The translations under genes and the position numbers were made by a program. Positions 22,178-31,296 of a stretch of DNA of 64,000 nt are shown piece after piece (position 1 is the stretch's first letter; each line of letters opens with the position of its first letter). Source of the DNA: Nocardia sp. NRRL S-836 (GTDB lineage Bacteria > Actinomycetota > Actinomycetes > Mycobacteriales > Pseudonocardiaceae); assembly GCF_001279525.1 (NCBI RefSeq), contig NZ_LGDY01000107.1, forward strand, positions 62,001-126,000, in the 5' to 3' direction. A model generated the notes under the pieces. That model was not told the DNA's origin, searched no databases, and saw only the letters and a list, made by a program, of their open reading frames with translations.

Positions 22178-22807
22178 CTACAACCGCCGCAACCCGGCCA
22201 GCACCCGCTCCATCAACTCCCCATCCGGCCGGTCGTCCCCATAGGTCGACGCAGTCCGGTGGACATCGATCAACCCGTGCGCAGCCATGTCCCCCAGCAG
22301 CACCTTGGTCACCCCCAGCGGCAACCCCCGCAACGCCGCGATCTCCGCCACCGACCGCGGCAGCGAGCACAGCGTGAGCACCTCCTGGTGCTCGGGCCGC
22401 ACGGCCGTGGCCGACCGCTCGTTGACCGACACCAGCGTCTCGATTTCGAGGTGCACCTCGGACGTCGTGCGCCCGCCGGTCCACGCGTACGCACGCACGA
22501 TGGACGCCGACGACTCGATCGGCGGCAACGGCGGCACGGGTTCGAACGGTGCCGTGGCGTACGGATCGGGCTTCGAGTACAGGTCCGGCCTCGGGTGCCG
22601 GCCGGGTTTGGCGTAGCGGTCCGTCCGCTCGTACGGGTCGGCCGCGTGCGGGTCGGGCGGGTTCGAGTCGACGACCCAGTCCGGCTCCGGCTCCGGCTCG
22701 CGCTTCGCCCTACCCTTGCGGCCGCGGCGGCGGATCCGGTCGCTGTCGAGGCTGAAACCACTGATCAGGTCACCGAAGTTGACCTGCTGGTCGTCGGGCT
22801 CCCTCAT
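22178..22807 (-). CDS. DUF742 family protein, conservon component CvnC
   Basis: A 209-residue protein. The first 100 residues are low-complexity and charged (REPEPEPDW, repeated DPY/KPD units such as KPGRHPRPDLYSKPDPYA). The DUF742 winged-helix domain spans about residues 100-209: SIVRAYAWTGGRT, EVLTLCSLPRSVAEIAALRGLPLGVTKVLLGDM, ending ELMERVLAGLRRL. In conservons this protein works with the CvnA kinase-like sensor, the CvnB roadblock protein and the CvnD GTPase. Its ATG overlaps the CvnB stop. No CvnD gene follows; the operon ends at a hairpin. Confidence 0.9.
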   Translation of the reverse strand: MREPDDQQVNFGDLISGFSLDSDRIRRRGRKGRAKREPEPEPDWVVDSNPPDPHAADPYERTDRYAKPGRHPRPDLYSKPDPYATAPFEPVPPLPPIESSASIVRAYAWTGGRTTSEVHLEIETLVSVNERSATAVRPEHQEVLTLCSLPRSVAEIAALRGLPLGVTKVLLGDMAAHGLIDVHRTASTYGDDRPDGELMERVLAGLRRL

Positions 22808-23202
22808 GCCAGCTCTGCCCGCAGTTCCGGCGTGAGCAGCTGACCCACCTGCCGCACGACGACCGTCATCTCGTAGGCGACCTGCGAGACGTCACAGCCC
22901 GCGGAGGCGAGCACGGCCAGGACGGAACCGTCGCTGATCGACATCAGCAGCATGACGCCGCGGTCCATCTGCACCACCGTGCGCACGACCGCCTCGCCCG
23001 CGAAGCACTGCGACGCGGACGCGGCGAGCGAGACGACGCCCGCGACGATCGCCGCGAACTGCTTGCTCGACTCGGGTGGGAGCTTCGACGAGGAGACCAG
23101 CACCAGGCCGTCGGCGGAGATCACCACCGCGTGCTCGATGCCGGGCGTGCGTTCGGCGAAGTTGGTGACCAGCCAGCCGAACTGGTCCACCTGCGTGCTC
23201 AT
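22804..23202 (-). CDS. Roadblock/LC7 domain protein, conservon component CvnB
   Basis: A 132-residue single roadblock/LC7 domain protein, normal for CvnB. QFGWLVTNFAERTPGIEHAVVISADGLVLVSSSKLP is the N-terminal half of the domain and VLAVLASAGCDVSQVAYEMTVVVRQVGQLL the C-terminal half. Such proteins regulate small Ras/MglA-like GTPases. It is linked by 4-bp overlaps on both sides to cvnA and cvnC. Confidence 0.93.
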   Translation of the reverse strand: MSTQVDQFGWLVTNFAERTPGIEHAVVISADGLVLVSSSKLPPESSKQFAAIVAGVVSLAASASQCFAGEAVVRTVVQMDRGVMLLMSISDGSVLAVLASAGCDVSQVAYEMTVVVRQVGQLLTPELRAELA

Positions 23203-25298
23203 CGACTCTCCTGCCGGTCGGGAAGGCCCTTCTGCACGCCGCGCTGGAAGGCGTCGAGGAAGCCTCGGGCCGACTCGGGCGTCTGGCGTGCGGGGGGCGG
23301 CGGGGTGCTCGCAGCGGGTGCGTCGAACCAGGACATGTGCTGTCCCGGCACGCGCGTGGTCATCTGCGTGGTCTGCTCCTCGATCGCCTCCCCGCGGAAA
23401 GACTCCCAGGACTCTTCCCGCCGTGGTGCCAGTTCGGCCGGAACCAACACGATCGCGCGAGTTCCCTTGCCTTGTTGCGCGTCGAGACGTACCACGATCT
23501 GGTGGCGCGCCGCGAGCCTGCCGACGACGAAAAGTCCCATTTCGCGGAAGACCTGCACGTCTGCGCCCTCACCGGCGGCCTCCAGCCGGCCGTTGACGAC
23601 GGCCAGCGCCTCGCGGTCGATGCCGATGCCGCGGTCGACGACGTCGATCTGCACGATGTCGCCGGCCTCGATGGACGCGCTGATCTCGACCTGCGTCTGC
23701 GGCGGCGAGAAGGCCGTCGCGTTGTCCAGCAGCTCGGCCAGCAGGCGGACGAGGTCGCTCGCGACGTACCCGACGACCTCGGCGCCGGGCGCGGTGTGCA
23801 CGACGACGCGCTGGTACTGCTCGATCTCCGCGGCCGCCGCGCGCAGCACGTCGGTCAGCGGGATCGGGCGGGTGAAGCGCCGGGCCACGTCGCCGCCGGA
23901 GAGCACCATGAGGTTCTCGTTGTTGCGGCGCATGCGGGTGGCCAGGTGGTCGAGCTTGAACAGGTTCGCGAGCTGCTCCGGGTCCTCCTCGAACTTCTCC
24001 AGCTCCTCCATGAGCTTGAGCTGGCGTTCGACGAGGCTCTGGCTGCGGCGCGAGAGGTTCACGAAGATGTTGCGCATGTTGGCGCGCATGCCGGCCTGCT
24101 CGACGATCGAGCGGACCGCCTGCTGGTGCACCGCGTCGAACGCCCGCGCCACCTGGCCGAACTCCTCGGTGGTGTGCACCGGCACCGGCTCGACGTCGGT
24201 GCTGCCGCGGCCGGTGGCCACCATCTCCGGCAGCTTCTCCCAGGCCACGTCCAGTGCGGAGCGGCGCAGGGCGTTGAGCGAGCGCAGCAGGTAGCGGCCG
24301 ACGACGAACCCGATGGAGCCCGCCAGCACGAGGCTCGCGAACAGCAGCGCCGACGCGGTGCCCGCGGCGTCGCTGGTCTCGTCGCGCAGCCGGTTCACGG
24401 TGTCGCGCAGGTCGGTCTGCAGACCCTGCACGACGCCGTCGAGCGAGTCGGCGACCGCGCCGGAGGCCCTGGTCCAGTCCGCCGCCGCGATCGGCAACGG
24501 CCGGGGCCTGGTCCCGCCCGCCGCCACCGAGTCCGACGTCGGGTGCAGCACCGCGGCGCTCAGCATCCTGCGCTGGGCCTCGATGTCGGGCCCGTTGAAG
24601 CCCGTCCAGTAGGAGCTCAGCTGCTGCGGCGTCGCGAGCGCGGCGAACTGGCCGGCGATGTAGCTGAGCTTGACGTTCGACTCGACCAGCGACCGCACCT
24701 CGGCCTGCGCGAGCAGACCGCGGGTGAGGCCGGACAGCACGACCGCCTGCTGGTAGAGGACCTCCTCCTGCACGTGCAGCGCGTGGTGCAGGCCCATGGC
24801 GGTCTTGGACAGCGTCGCGTCACCGAAGTCGCTCGCGAGGACCTCGTCGACGTCGAGCATCGACTCGGTGAGCGAGGTGTACTCCTTGACGGCGGCCGGC
24901 ACGTCGGTGGTCTGCGCGCGCAGCGCGGGCAGCCGCTCGATCTTGGCGTGGACGTCGCCCATGCGGGCGGTGACGACGTCGCTGAGCGTGGCCTTCCCGA
25001 TCGCCGCGCGCAACGCCTGCCGCGCCTCGTCGGTGCGGCGCACCTGGTCCTGCAGGACCTGCGGGCCGGTGCCTTCCGCGACGGCCCGCCGTTCCGCCTG
25101 GACGCCTTCGATCACCGGGATCAGGGCGGTGCGGACCTTCTCCAGCCGCTGCAGAGCGGCGTAGGAGTCGGCCCGCACCATGTGCGAGTGGATCTGGAGG
25201 ACGCCGGAGACCACCGCGATGGTGACCGGGACGATCAACACCGCGGCGAGCTTCACCGGCAGGCGCCAGTTGCGCCAGTTGACGAGCGAGGTGAACAT
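23199..25298 (-). CDS. Nitrate/sensing-domain histidine kinase-like protein, conservon component CvnA
   Basis: A 699-residue membrane sensor. First transmembrane helix at about 15-35 (KLAAVLIVPVTIAVVSGVL), then an extracellular helical NIT sensing domain to about residue 320, second helix ASALLFASLVLAGSIGFVVG, a HAMP-like linker, then the kinase-like core: LFKLDHLATRMRRNNENLMVLSG and the ATPase N box LLAELLDNATAFSPP, with DRGIGI and a degenerate G2 region. The tail is Pro-rich (ASTPPPPARQTPE). As in other CvnA proteins the phospho-acceptor His region is atypical. It starts 4 bases after the small MFS partner gene, so sensor and transporter share a transcript. Confidence 0.92.
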   Translation of the reverse strand: MFTSLVNWRNWRLPVKLAAVLIVPVTIAVVSGVLQIHSHMVRADSYAALQRLEKVRTALIPVIEGVQAERRAVAEGTGPQVLQDQVRRTDEARQALRAAIGKATLSDVVTARMGDVHAKIERLPALRAQTTDVPAAVKEYTSLTESMLDVDEVLASDFGDATLSKTAMGLHHALHVQEEVLYQQAVVLSGLTRGLLAQAEVRSLVESNVKLSYIAGQFAALATPQQLSSYWTGFNGPDIEAQRRMLSAAVLHPTSDSVAAGGTRPRPLPIAAADWTRASGAVADSLDGVVQGLQTDLRDTVNRLRDETSDAAGTASALLFASLVLAGSIGFVVGRYLLRSLNALRRSALDVAWEKLPEMVATGRGSTDVEPVPVHTTEEFGQVARAFDAVHQQAVRSIVEQAGMRANMRNIFVNLSRRSQSLVERQLKLMEELEKFEEDPEQLANLFKLDHLATRMRRNNENLMVLSGGDVARRFTRPIPLTDVLRAAAAEIEQYQRVVVHTAPGAEVVGYVASDLVRLLAELLDNATAFSPPQTQVEISASIEAGDIVQIDVVDRGIGIDREALAVVNGRLEAAGEGADVQVFREMGLFVVGRLAARHQIVVRLDAQQGKGTRAIVLVPAELAPRREESWESFRGEAIEEQTTQMTTRVPGQHMSWFDAPAASTPPPPARQTPESARGFLDAFQRGVQKGLPDRQESR

Positions 25299-25302
25299 CG
25301 GC

Positions 25303-25452
25303 TCAGACGAAGAGCTTCGCCGCGTTCAGGAAGAGCCGGTAGAGGCCGTAGGCGAGCGGGATGCCCACCCACAGCCACGCGCCCACCAGCAACGGCAGCT
25401 GCGACTTCTCCTCCTGGGCAGAGTTCACTTCCGGGCTCACTTCCGGGCTCAC
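25303..25452 (-). CDS. MFS transporter small subunit, single-helix partner
   Basis: A 49-residue protein. Start GTG 25452 overlaps the stop of the MFS gene (GTGA). The N-terminus contains a doubled VSPEVSPEV, followed by NSAQEEKSQ and one hydrophobic helix LLVGAWLWVGIPLAYGLYRLFLNA. Tiny proteins with the W-x-G-x-P-L-A-Y-G-x-x-x-T/L pattern regularly follow OxlT-like transporters in actinobacteria and are thought to be accessory subunits. Cotranscribed with the transporter and cvnA. Confidence 0.8.
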   Translation of the reverse strand: MSPEVSPEVNSAQEEKSQLPLLVGAWLWVGIPLAYGLYRLFLNAAKLFV

Positions 25453-26909
25453 TTCTGCACCACGCCTTCCGACTCGTCCGCGTCCGCGGCCTTCTGCACG
25501 GCGGCGTCCGCCGCCTCGGCCTCGTTCCACCTGGCGGCCGCGGCCCCGTCACCGGCCGCGTCCCCGGCCCGCGTGGTCGCGGACTCGGCCACGGGCTCGT
25601 GGAACCTCGGGTTGACCGGGCGGATCAACTCGTTCGCGACGAAACCGACGACCAGCAGCGAGATCATGATGTAGAACGACGTCGCGTACAAGTCCGGCCC
25701 GGAGTGCCCGGCCTTCTTGCCCGCGTCCGCGATGGCGTTGACGATCAGCGGCCCGAGCACGCCGGCCACCGACCACGCGGTGAGCAGGCGGCCGTGGATC
25801 GCGCCGACCTGGTAGGTGCCGAACAGGTCCCGCAGGTAGGCGGGAACGGTCGCGAAGCCCGCGCCGTAGAACGACAGGATCACCATCGCGCCGACGACGA
25901 ACAGCGGCACGCTGGTCGAGCCGAACGTCAGCAGCAGCAGGTACAGCAGCGCGCCGACACCCAGGTAGATCCGGTAGATGTTCTTGCGCCCCACCAGGTC
26001 CGAGGTGGACGACCAGACGATCCGGCCGGCCATGTTCGCCGCGCTCAGCAGTGCGACGAAACCGGTGGCGGCCGCCGTGGCGACCGGCGTCGACGACTCC
26101 TTGAAGAAGTCGACCAGCATCGGCGCCGCCTTCTCCAGGATGCCGATGCCCGCGGTGACGTTGAAGCACAGCACGACCCAGAGCAGCCAGAACTGCGGCG
26201 TCCTGATCGCGTTGTTGGCGGAGACGTTGTGCGCGACCACGGCCTTTGGCCGGTCCTTGGCCAGCGCCGCCTTCGCCGCCTCGAACTCCTTGGAGGGCAG
26301 GCGGATCAGCAGCACGCCGACGGTCATGAAGACGGCGTAGGCGATGCCGTGGACGAGGAACGCCTTGCCGATGCCCGAGGTCGAGGTGTTGCCGAACGCG
26401 GTCAGCATCGACGTGGACCACGGGGACGCGATCAACGCGCCGCCACCGAAGCCCATGATCGCGATGCCGGTCGCCATGCCCGGCCGGTCGGGGAACCACT
26501 TGATCAGCGTCGACACCGGCGAGATGTAGCCGATGCCCAGCCCGATGCCGCCGACGAGGCCGTACCCGAGCACGACGACCCAGTACTGGCCGGCCCACAC
26601 GCCGGCGGCCGAGATCAGCAGGCCCGAGCAGAAGCAGACGAGCGACATGAACATCGCCCAGCGCGGGCCGCGGCGCTCCACGGTCGTCCCGAGCACGGCC
26701 GCCGACAGGCCCAGCATCACGATGCCGAGCTGGAAGGGCAGTGCGCTCTGCGTTCCGGTGATGCCGAGCGATTTCTCCAGCGGGGTCTTGAAGACGCTCC
26801 AGGCGTAGGCCTGTCCAATGGAGAGATGAATCGCCAGCGCCGCGGGCGGAACGAGCCAGCGGTTCCATCCGGGAGGCGCGACCGTGCGTTCGCGCGCTAA
26901 GAACCCCAC
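25449..26909 (-). CDS. OxlT-like major facilitator transporter (oxalate/formate or monocarboxylate antiporter family)
   Basis: A 12-helix MFS protein of about 486 residues. GTG 26909 is preferred because GGTTGGGGA lies just upstream; GTG 26927 is an alternative without such a site. Signatures: NRWLVPPAALAIHLSIGQAYAWSVF, helix 4-5 GLGIGYISPVSTLIKWFPDRPGMATG (the OxlT-type motif), and SDLVGRKNIYR between helices 8 and 9. The C-terminal 60 residues are an Ala/Glu-rich cytoplasmic tail. Members exchange or import small carboxylates. First gene of an operon with its small partner and the conservon genes. Confidence 0.88.
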   Translation of the reverse strand: MGFLARERTVAPPGWNRWLVPPAALAIHLSIGQAYAWSVFKTPLEKSLGITGTQSALPFQLGIVMLGLSAAVLGTTVERRGPRWAMFMSLVCFCSGLLISAAGVWAGQYWVVVLGYGLVGGIGLGIGYISPVSTLIKWFPDRPGMATGIAIMGFGGGALIASPWSTSMLTAFGNTSTSGIGKAFLVHGIAYAVFMTVGVLLIRLPSKEFEAAKAALAKDRPKAVVAHNVSANNAIRTPQFWLLWVVLCFNVTAGIGILEKAAPMLVDFFKESSTPVATAAATGFVALLSAANMAGRIVWSSTSDLVGRKNIYRIYLGVGALLYLLLLTFGSTSVPLFVVGAMVILSFYGAGFATVPAYLRDLFGTYQVGAIHGRLLTAWSVAGVLGPLIVNAIADAGKKAGHSGPDLYATSFYIMISLLVVGFVANELIRPVNPRFHEPVAESATTRAGDAAGDGAAAARWNEAEAADAAVQKAADADESEGVVQK

Positions 26910-27115
26910 TTTATCCCCAACCGTCACAAAAACGCGGACCGGACGATCCTAGGCCAGCCGCACACGTGCGACAACGGTCTGGACCTGTCGCACCGCTGTT
27001 GCGCATCTCGCAACTCCGGCGCCTGCCCCGAAGATCATCGCTGGTCAACCATTTGAGACGAATGGACATGTCCGGTTTCGGCCGGATCCCGGTACCTGAG
27101 CTGTGCGCGAAGGCG

Positions 27116-27143
27116 TTGACTGGACACGTGCGGACGCTAGAGT
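27116..27143 (+). promoter_or_regulatory. Housekeeping-type promoter of the symporter operon
   Basis: TTGACT and TAGAGT separated by 16 bases match the principal actinobacterial sigma factor. The start site would fall about 24 bases before the ATG of the DUF485 gene, leaving room for the GGAGGGG ribosome binding site. Confidence 0.6.
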
Positions 27144-27172
27144 GTGCCCGCACGCAGGAGGGGCGGGAACCG

Positions 27173-27589
27173 ATGACCAAGGCGATGTGGTCGCCTGGCG
27201 AAACACAGCACGGGCAACCGGAAATCCGGGGTTTCGCGTCGTTCGACGACCCCGACGTCCCGTCGTACGTCGATTCCAACGGCAATCCGAACTTCACGCT
27301 GATTCAACAGAGCGATGAATTCCGGGCGTTACGCCGCCGGCTCACGACGTTCGTCTTCCCGATGACCGCTTTGTTCCTCGCCTCGTACCTGACGTTCGTG
27401 CTGCTGTCCGCGTATGCCAAGGACTTCGTCAGCACGAAGGTGATCGGTGTGATCAACCTCGGGATCCTGCTGGGTCTCGGGCAGTTCGTCGTGTCCATCG
27501 TCATCACGCTCTCCTACGCGCGTTACGCCAAACGGAGGCTGGACCCGCAGCGCAGGCTGCTCGCCGAGAAGACCGGCGTCGAGGAGTAA
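27173..27589 (+). CDS. DUF485 membrane protein, symporter partner
   Basis: A 138-residue protein starting at ATG 27173 after GCAGGAGGGGCGGG. The N-terminal 55 residues are soluble; two transmembrane helices follow (FVFPMTALFLASYLTFVLLSAYA and INLGILLGLGQFVVSIVITLSYA), then a basic tail YAKRRLDPQ. This matches DUF485 (YjcH) proteins that accompany ActP-type acetate symporters. The symporter gene follows after 3 bases. Confidence 0.9.
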   Translation: MTKAMWSPGETQHGQPEIRGFASFDDPDVPSYVDSNGNPNFTLIQQSDEFRALRRRLTTFVFPMTALFLASYLTFVLLSAYAKDFVSTKVIGVINLGILLGLGQFVVSIVITLSYARYAKRRLDPQRRLLAEKTGVEE

Positions 27590-27592
27590 GCA

Positions 27593-29173
27593 ATGCCCAC
27601 CACCGGCAACCCGGTGCTGAACCTCAGCGTCTTCGCGGTGTTCGTCCTGATCACCCTCTACATCGTCTACCGGGCGAGCAGCCGCAACGTCACGGCGTCG
27701 GACTACTACGCGGCGGGCAGCTCGTTCACCGGCGCCCAGAACGGCGTGGCGCTGTCCGGCGACTTCCTGTCGGCCGCCTCGTTCCTCGGCATCTCCGGCG
27801 GCATCGCGGCGCACGGCTACGACGGCTTCCTGTACTCCGTCGGCTGGGTCGTGGCGTGGCTGGTCGGCCTGCTGCTGATCGCGGAGGGCCTGCGCAACAC
27901 CGGCCGCTTCACCGTCGGCGACGTGCTGGCGTTCCGGATGCGGCAACGCCCGGTCCGCGCGGCCGCGGCGAACGCGACGCTGGTGATCTCGTTCTTCTAC
28001 ATGATCGCGCAGATGGCGGGCGCGGGCGGCCTGATCGCGTTGCTGCTCAACGTGTCCTCGAAGTGGGGCCAGGCGCTGCTGATCGCGGTGGTCGGCATGG
28101 TCATGGTGCTCTACGTGCTGGTCGGCGGCATGAAGGGCACGACCTGGGTGCAGATCATCAAGGCCGTCCTGCTGCTGCTCTGCGTGACGCTGATGAGCAT
28201 CTTCCTGCTGGGCAAGTTCGGGTTCAGCCTGTCGGCGATCATGGAGCAGGCCACCGAGAACAACGAGCTCGGCACCGCCGTGCTCGACCCCGGCGCGAAG
28301 TACGGCATCAGCACGATGTCCAAACTGGACTTCGTGTCGCTGGCCCTGTCGCTGGTGCTGGGCATCGCGTCGCTGCCGCACGTGCTGATGCGCTTCTACA
28401 CCGTGCCGAACGCCGCCGAGGCACGCCGTTCGGTCGTGTGGGCGACCTGGACGATGGTCATCTTCTACCTGTGCACGCTGGTGATCGGCTTCGGCGCGAT
28501 GGCGCTGGTGGGCACCGACACCATCGCGGCGGCACCGGGTGGCGAGAACTCGGCGGCACCGCTGCTGGCGTTCCGCATCGGTGGCGCGGTCCTGCTGGGT
28601 GTGGTGTCCGCCGTCGCGTTCGCCACGATCCTCGCCGTGGTCGCGGGCCTGACGCTGGCGGCGTCGGCCTCGTTCGCCCACGACGTGTACGCCAACGTCA
28701 TCAAGCGCGGCAACGCGGAGCCCCGCCGCGAGATCCGGGTCGCACGCCTCACCGCCATCGTCGTCGGGGTGCTGTCGATCATCGGCGGGATCGCGGCGAA
28801 CGGCCAGAACGTGGCGTTCCTCGTGTCGCTGGCTCTGGCGCTGGCCGCGTCGGCGAACCTGTCCACGATCCTCTACACGCTGTTCTGGCGGCGCTTCAAC
28901 ACCACCGGCACGCTGTGGAGCATCTACGGCGGCCTCGGGTCGTGCCTGCTGCTCATCATCTTCTCGCCGGTCATGTCCGGGTCGCGGACGGCGATCTTCC
29001 CCGACGTCGACTTCGCGTGGTTCCCGCTGGGCAACCCCGGCCTGGTGTCGATCCCGTTCTCGTTCCTGTGCGGGTTCCTGGCCACGATCTTCTCGAAGCC
29101 CGAGCCGGAGAACGCGCGACTGGCGGCGGAGATGGAGGTCCGCGCCATCTCCGGCATCGGCGCCCGCACGTGA
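27593..29173 (+). CDS. Sodium:solute symporter, ActP-like (acetate/monocarboxylate)
   Basis: A 526-residue SSS-family carrier with 13 predicted helices. SDYYAAGSSFTGAQNGVALSGDFLSAASFLGISGGIA is the family's N-terminal signature, YVLVGGMKGTTWVQIIKAVLLL marks helices 5-6, and LPHVLMRFYTVPNAAEAR the helix 8 region conserved in acetate carriers. It imports a short carboxylate with sodium across the inner membrane. The 3-base gap to DUF485 gives the standard yjcH-actP pair. The convergent response regulator gene ends at the next base. Confidence 0.93.
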   Translation: MPTTGNPVLNLSVFAVFVLITLYIVYRASSRNVTASDYYAAGSSFTGAQNGVALSGDFLSAASFLGISGGIAAHGYDGFLYSVGWVVAWLVGLLLIAEGLRNTGRFTVGDVLAFRMRQRPVRAAAANATLVISFFYMIAQMAGAGGLIALLLNVSSKWGQALLIAVVGMVMVLYVLVGGMKGTTWVQIIKAVLLLLCVTLMSIFLLGKFGFSLSAIMEQATENNELGTAVLDPGAKYGISTMSKLDFVSLALSLVLGIASLPHVLMRFYTVPNAAEARRSVVWATWTMVIFYLCTLVIGFGAMALVGTDTIAAAPGGENSAAPLLAFRIGGAVLLGVVSAVAFATILAVVAGLTLAASASFAHDVYANVIKRGNAEPRREIRVARLTAIVVGVLSIIGGIAANGQNVAFLVSLALALAASANLSTILYTLFWRRFNTTGTLWSIYGGLGSCLLLIIFSPVMSGSRTAIFPDVDFAWFPLGNPGLVSIPFSFLCGFLATIFSKPEPENARLAAEMEVRAISGIGART

Positions 29174-29821
29174 TCAGCCCGGGATGATCCCGGCCTCGTG
29201 GGCGATGATCGCGGCCTGCACCCGGTTCCGCACGCCGAGCTGACGCAGGATCGTGCTGACGTAGACCTTCACCGTGCCCTCCACGACGTGGATGCGCGCG
29301 GCGATCTCGGCGTTGGACAGGCCGGCTCCGACGAGTCCGAGCACCTCGCGTTCCCGTGCGGTGAGGACCGCGATCCGTTGTTCCGCCTGCGGCCGTGGGT
29401 GGGCGCGGGAGAGTTGGTCGACGACTCGCTTCGCCACCAGCGGTGACAGGTACGCGGCGCCGGACGCCACGGCCCGGACCCCGGCGATGATCTCCTGTGG
29501 GTCGCCGGTCTTGAGCACGAACCCCGCGGCACCCTCCGCCAGGGCCCGGCTGATGTACGCGTCGTCGGCGAACGTGGTGAGCACCAGCGTCCTCGTGCCG
29601 GGATGGCACTCGCGGATCACCTTCGCCGCGTCCAGCCCGTCGAACACCGGCATGCGGATGTCGAGCACGGCCACGTCCGGCCGGTGGCGGGCGACGAGGT
29701 CGATCGCCTGGCTGCCGTTCTCCGCCTCCGCGACCACCTCGACGTCCCCTGCCGTGGCGAGCACGGCCCGCACCCCGAACCTGACCACCGGCTCGTCGTC
29801 CGCGAGCACGACCTTGATCAA
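29174..29821 (-). CDS. NarL/FixJ family response regulator
   Basis: A 215-residue two-domain regulator. Start is TTG 29821: AGGAGGAG lies two to nine bases before it and the TTG overlaps the kinase stop TGA; the alternative GTG at 29842 has no binding site and adds seven non-family residues. Receiver domain IKVVLADDEPVVRFGVRAVL, phospho-acceptor Asp in VAVLDIRMPVFDG, Thr in VLTTFADDAY and Lys in FVLKTGDP. LuxR-type helix-turn-helix: LTAREREVLGLVGAGLSNAEIAARIHV. Partner of the overlapping kinase. Confidence 0.92.
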   Translation of the reverse strand: MIKVVLADDEPVVRFGVRAVLATAGDVEVVAEAENGSQAIDLVARHRPDVAVLDIRMPVFDGLDAAKVIRECHPGTRTLVLTTFADDAYISRALAEGAAGFVLKTGDPQEIIAGVRAVASGAAYLSPLVAKRVVDQLSRAHPRPQAEQRIAVLTAREREVLGLVGAGLSNAEIAARIHVVEGTVKVYVSTILRQLGVRNRVQAAIIAHEAGIIPG

Positions 29822-31296
29822 CCGCTCCTCCTGGCGAGCCACACCTTGGACACGAGCCGATCATCCCGGAAGCACAGCTGGTGCAGGTCGTGGCGGTCGT
29901 GGTCGAACGGGTTGGCGTGCGTGCTGTAGTAGCGGCACTCGGTTCCGGGCGGCGCGGTGACGCCCAGCGGGTTGTCCACGCGGGTGCGCAGCGGCAGGTC
30001 CAGGTCGTCCTCGGCCTGCCCTGGCCGCGCCCGTTCGAACTGCTGCGGCGTGAGAACGGACGTCACCGCGTCGAACACCATGTAGCCCGGCACGCCGACC
30101 GCGATTCCCGCGCACACGACCGTGGTGATCAGCACGGTGCGTTTGGCGGTCTTGCGGATCTCCTCCTCCGTGCGCTCCCTCCGCACGTGCGTGGGCGTGG
30201 TGCGCGGGAGTGGGCGTTCCGGCAGCTTCGCCCGCACCTCGAACCCGGTGGCGGTCGGTCCCGCGTCGAACCGGCCGCCGACCAGCGCGACGCGTTCGGC
30301 CAGGCCCACCAGGCCCTTGCCGCTGCCGACGGCGTGCGTGGCGGGCGCCGGGCCGTTGGTGATCCGCAGGTCCAGGTCCGCGCTCAGCTCGACGGTCACC
30401 CTGGCGCCGGGGGCGTGCTTGATCACGTTCGTCAGCGCCTCGGCCACCACCCGGTGCACGGTCCTCGCGATGATCCCGTCGAGCGGCTCGGTGCGGTGGT
30501 TGGTGAGCGCCACGTCGAGGCCGGACCGTGCGACGACCTCCTCGACCGTCGCGACCGGCTCGTCCTCGTCGGCGCGCAGGACCTGCATGACGTCCGCGAG
30601 CCGTTCGGCGGCCGCCGTGACACTGGTTCGTGCGGTCCTGGCGGCCTCGCGTTGCTGTGGGGTGAGCGTCGGTTCCAGTTCCAGCGCACCGACCAGCAAC
30701 GCGGCTCTGGCCAGTTCGTGGCCCACGAGGTCGTGCATCTCACCGGCCAAGCGCGCGCGTTCGGCGTCACGGGCGTTGTCGGCGTCGCGTTCCAGCAGCG
30801 CCGCGTGCTCCCAGCCGACCTCCTGCAGCTCCGCGTACCTGCGGCGGAACCGCCCGAACGCCCACGGCACCACGCCCAGCACGCCGATGCCGGAGGTGAC
30901 CGCGAGCGCGGTGTCCGAGCCGCCGCGTTCGGTCAGCGCCACGACCACACCGGCGAACTCGGCGACGGCGAGGGTGATCGCGCTCGCCCGCGGGTCACGC
31001 GCGTGCCGTCCGGCGAAGAAGCTCGTGACCGCGAGCGCCGGCGCCAGGGCGACCACACCGGTGGCGCTGTCGAGCTCGACCCGCACGAGGTAGCAGACGA
31101 GCCACGCGCTGAGCATCGACCCGAGCGCCACCGCGGGCCGGGCGCGCACGACGACGAGCGCGGCGGCGAACACGGCGAGGTAGAGCACGACCTCCCACAC
31201 AGCGAGCCGGCCCGCCCTCGACGTCACGCCCGCCCCGGCCACCGGCAGTGCCGCACCCACCCACAGGACCAGCCTCAGCCACACGGGCCCCATCAT
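29818..31296 (-). CDS. NarL-type sensor histidine kinase with an extra C-terminal membrane segment and outside domain
   Basis: A 492-residue kinase. Five or so helices at the N-terminus (about 1-150), then the HisKA_3 dimerisation box LAGEMHDLVGHELARAALLVG with the phospho-acceptor His, N box VVAEALTNVIKHAPGA and G box GSGKGLVGLAERV. Unusually the chain goes on for about 130 residues past the ATPase: a charged linker (TEEEIRKTAKR), another transmembrane helix (TVLITTVVCAGIAVGVPGYMV) and about 75 residues that include two Cys (TECRYYS, LHQLCFRD). That tail would lie outside the cell and could be an input domain. ATGATG at the start overlaps the PAP2 stop. Confidence 0.88.
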   Translation of the reverse strand: MMGPVWLRLVLWVGAALPVAGAGVTSRAGRLAVWEVVLYLAVFAAALVVVRARPAVALGSMLSAWLVCYLVRVELDSATGVVALAPALAVTSFFAGRHARDPRASAITLAVAEFAGVVVALTERGGSDTALAVTSGIGVLGVVPWAFGRFRRRYAELQEVGWEHAALLERDADNARDAERARLAGEMHDLVGHELARAALLVGALELEPTLTPQQREAARTARTSVTAAAERLADVMQVLRADEDEPVATVEEVVARSGLDVALTNHRTEPLDGIIARTVHRVVAEALTNVIKHAPGARVTVELSADLDLRITNGPAPATHAVGSGKGLVGLAERVALVGGRFDAGPTATGFEVRAKLPERPLPRTTPTHVRRERTEEEIRKTAKRTVLITTVVCAGIAVGVPGYMVFDAVTSVLTPQQFERARPGQAEDDLDLPLRTRVDNPLGVTAPPGTECRYYSTHANPFDHDRHDLHQLCFRDDRLVSKVWLARRSG

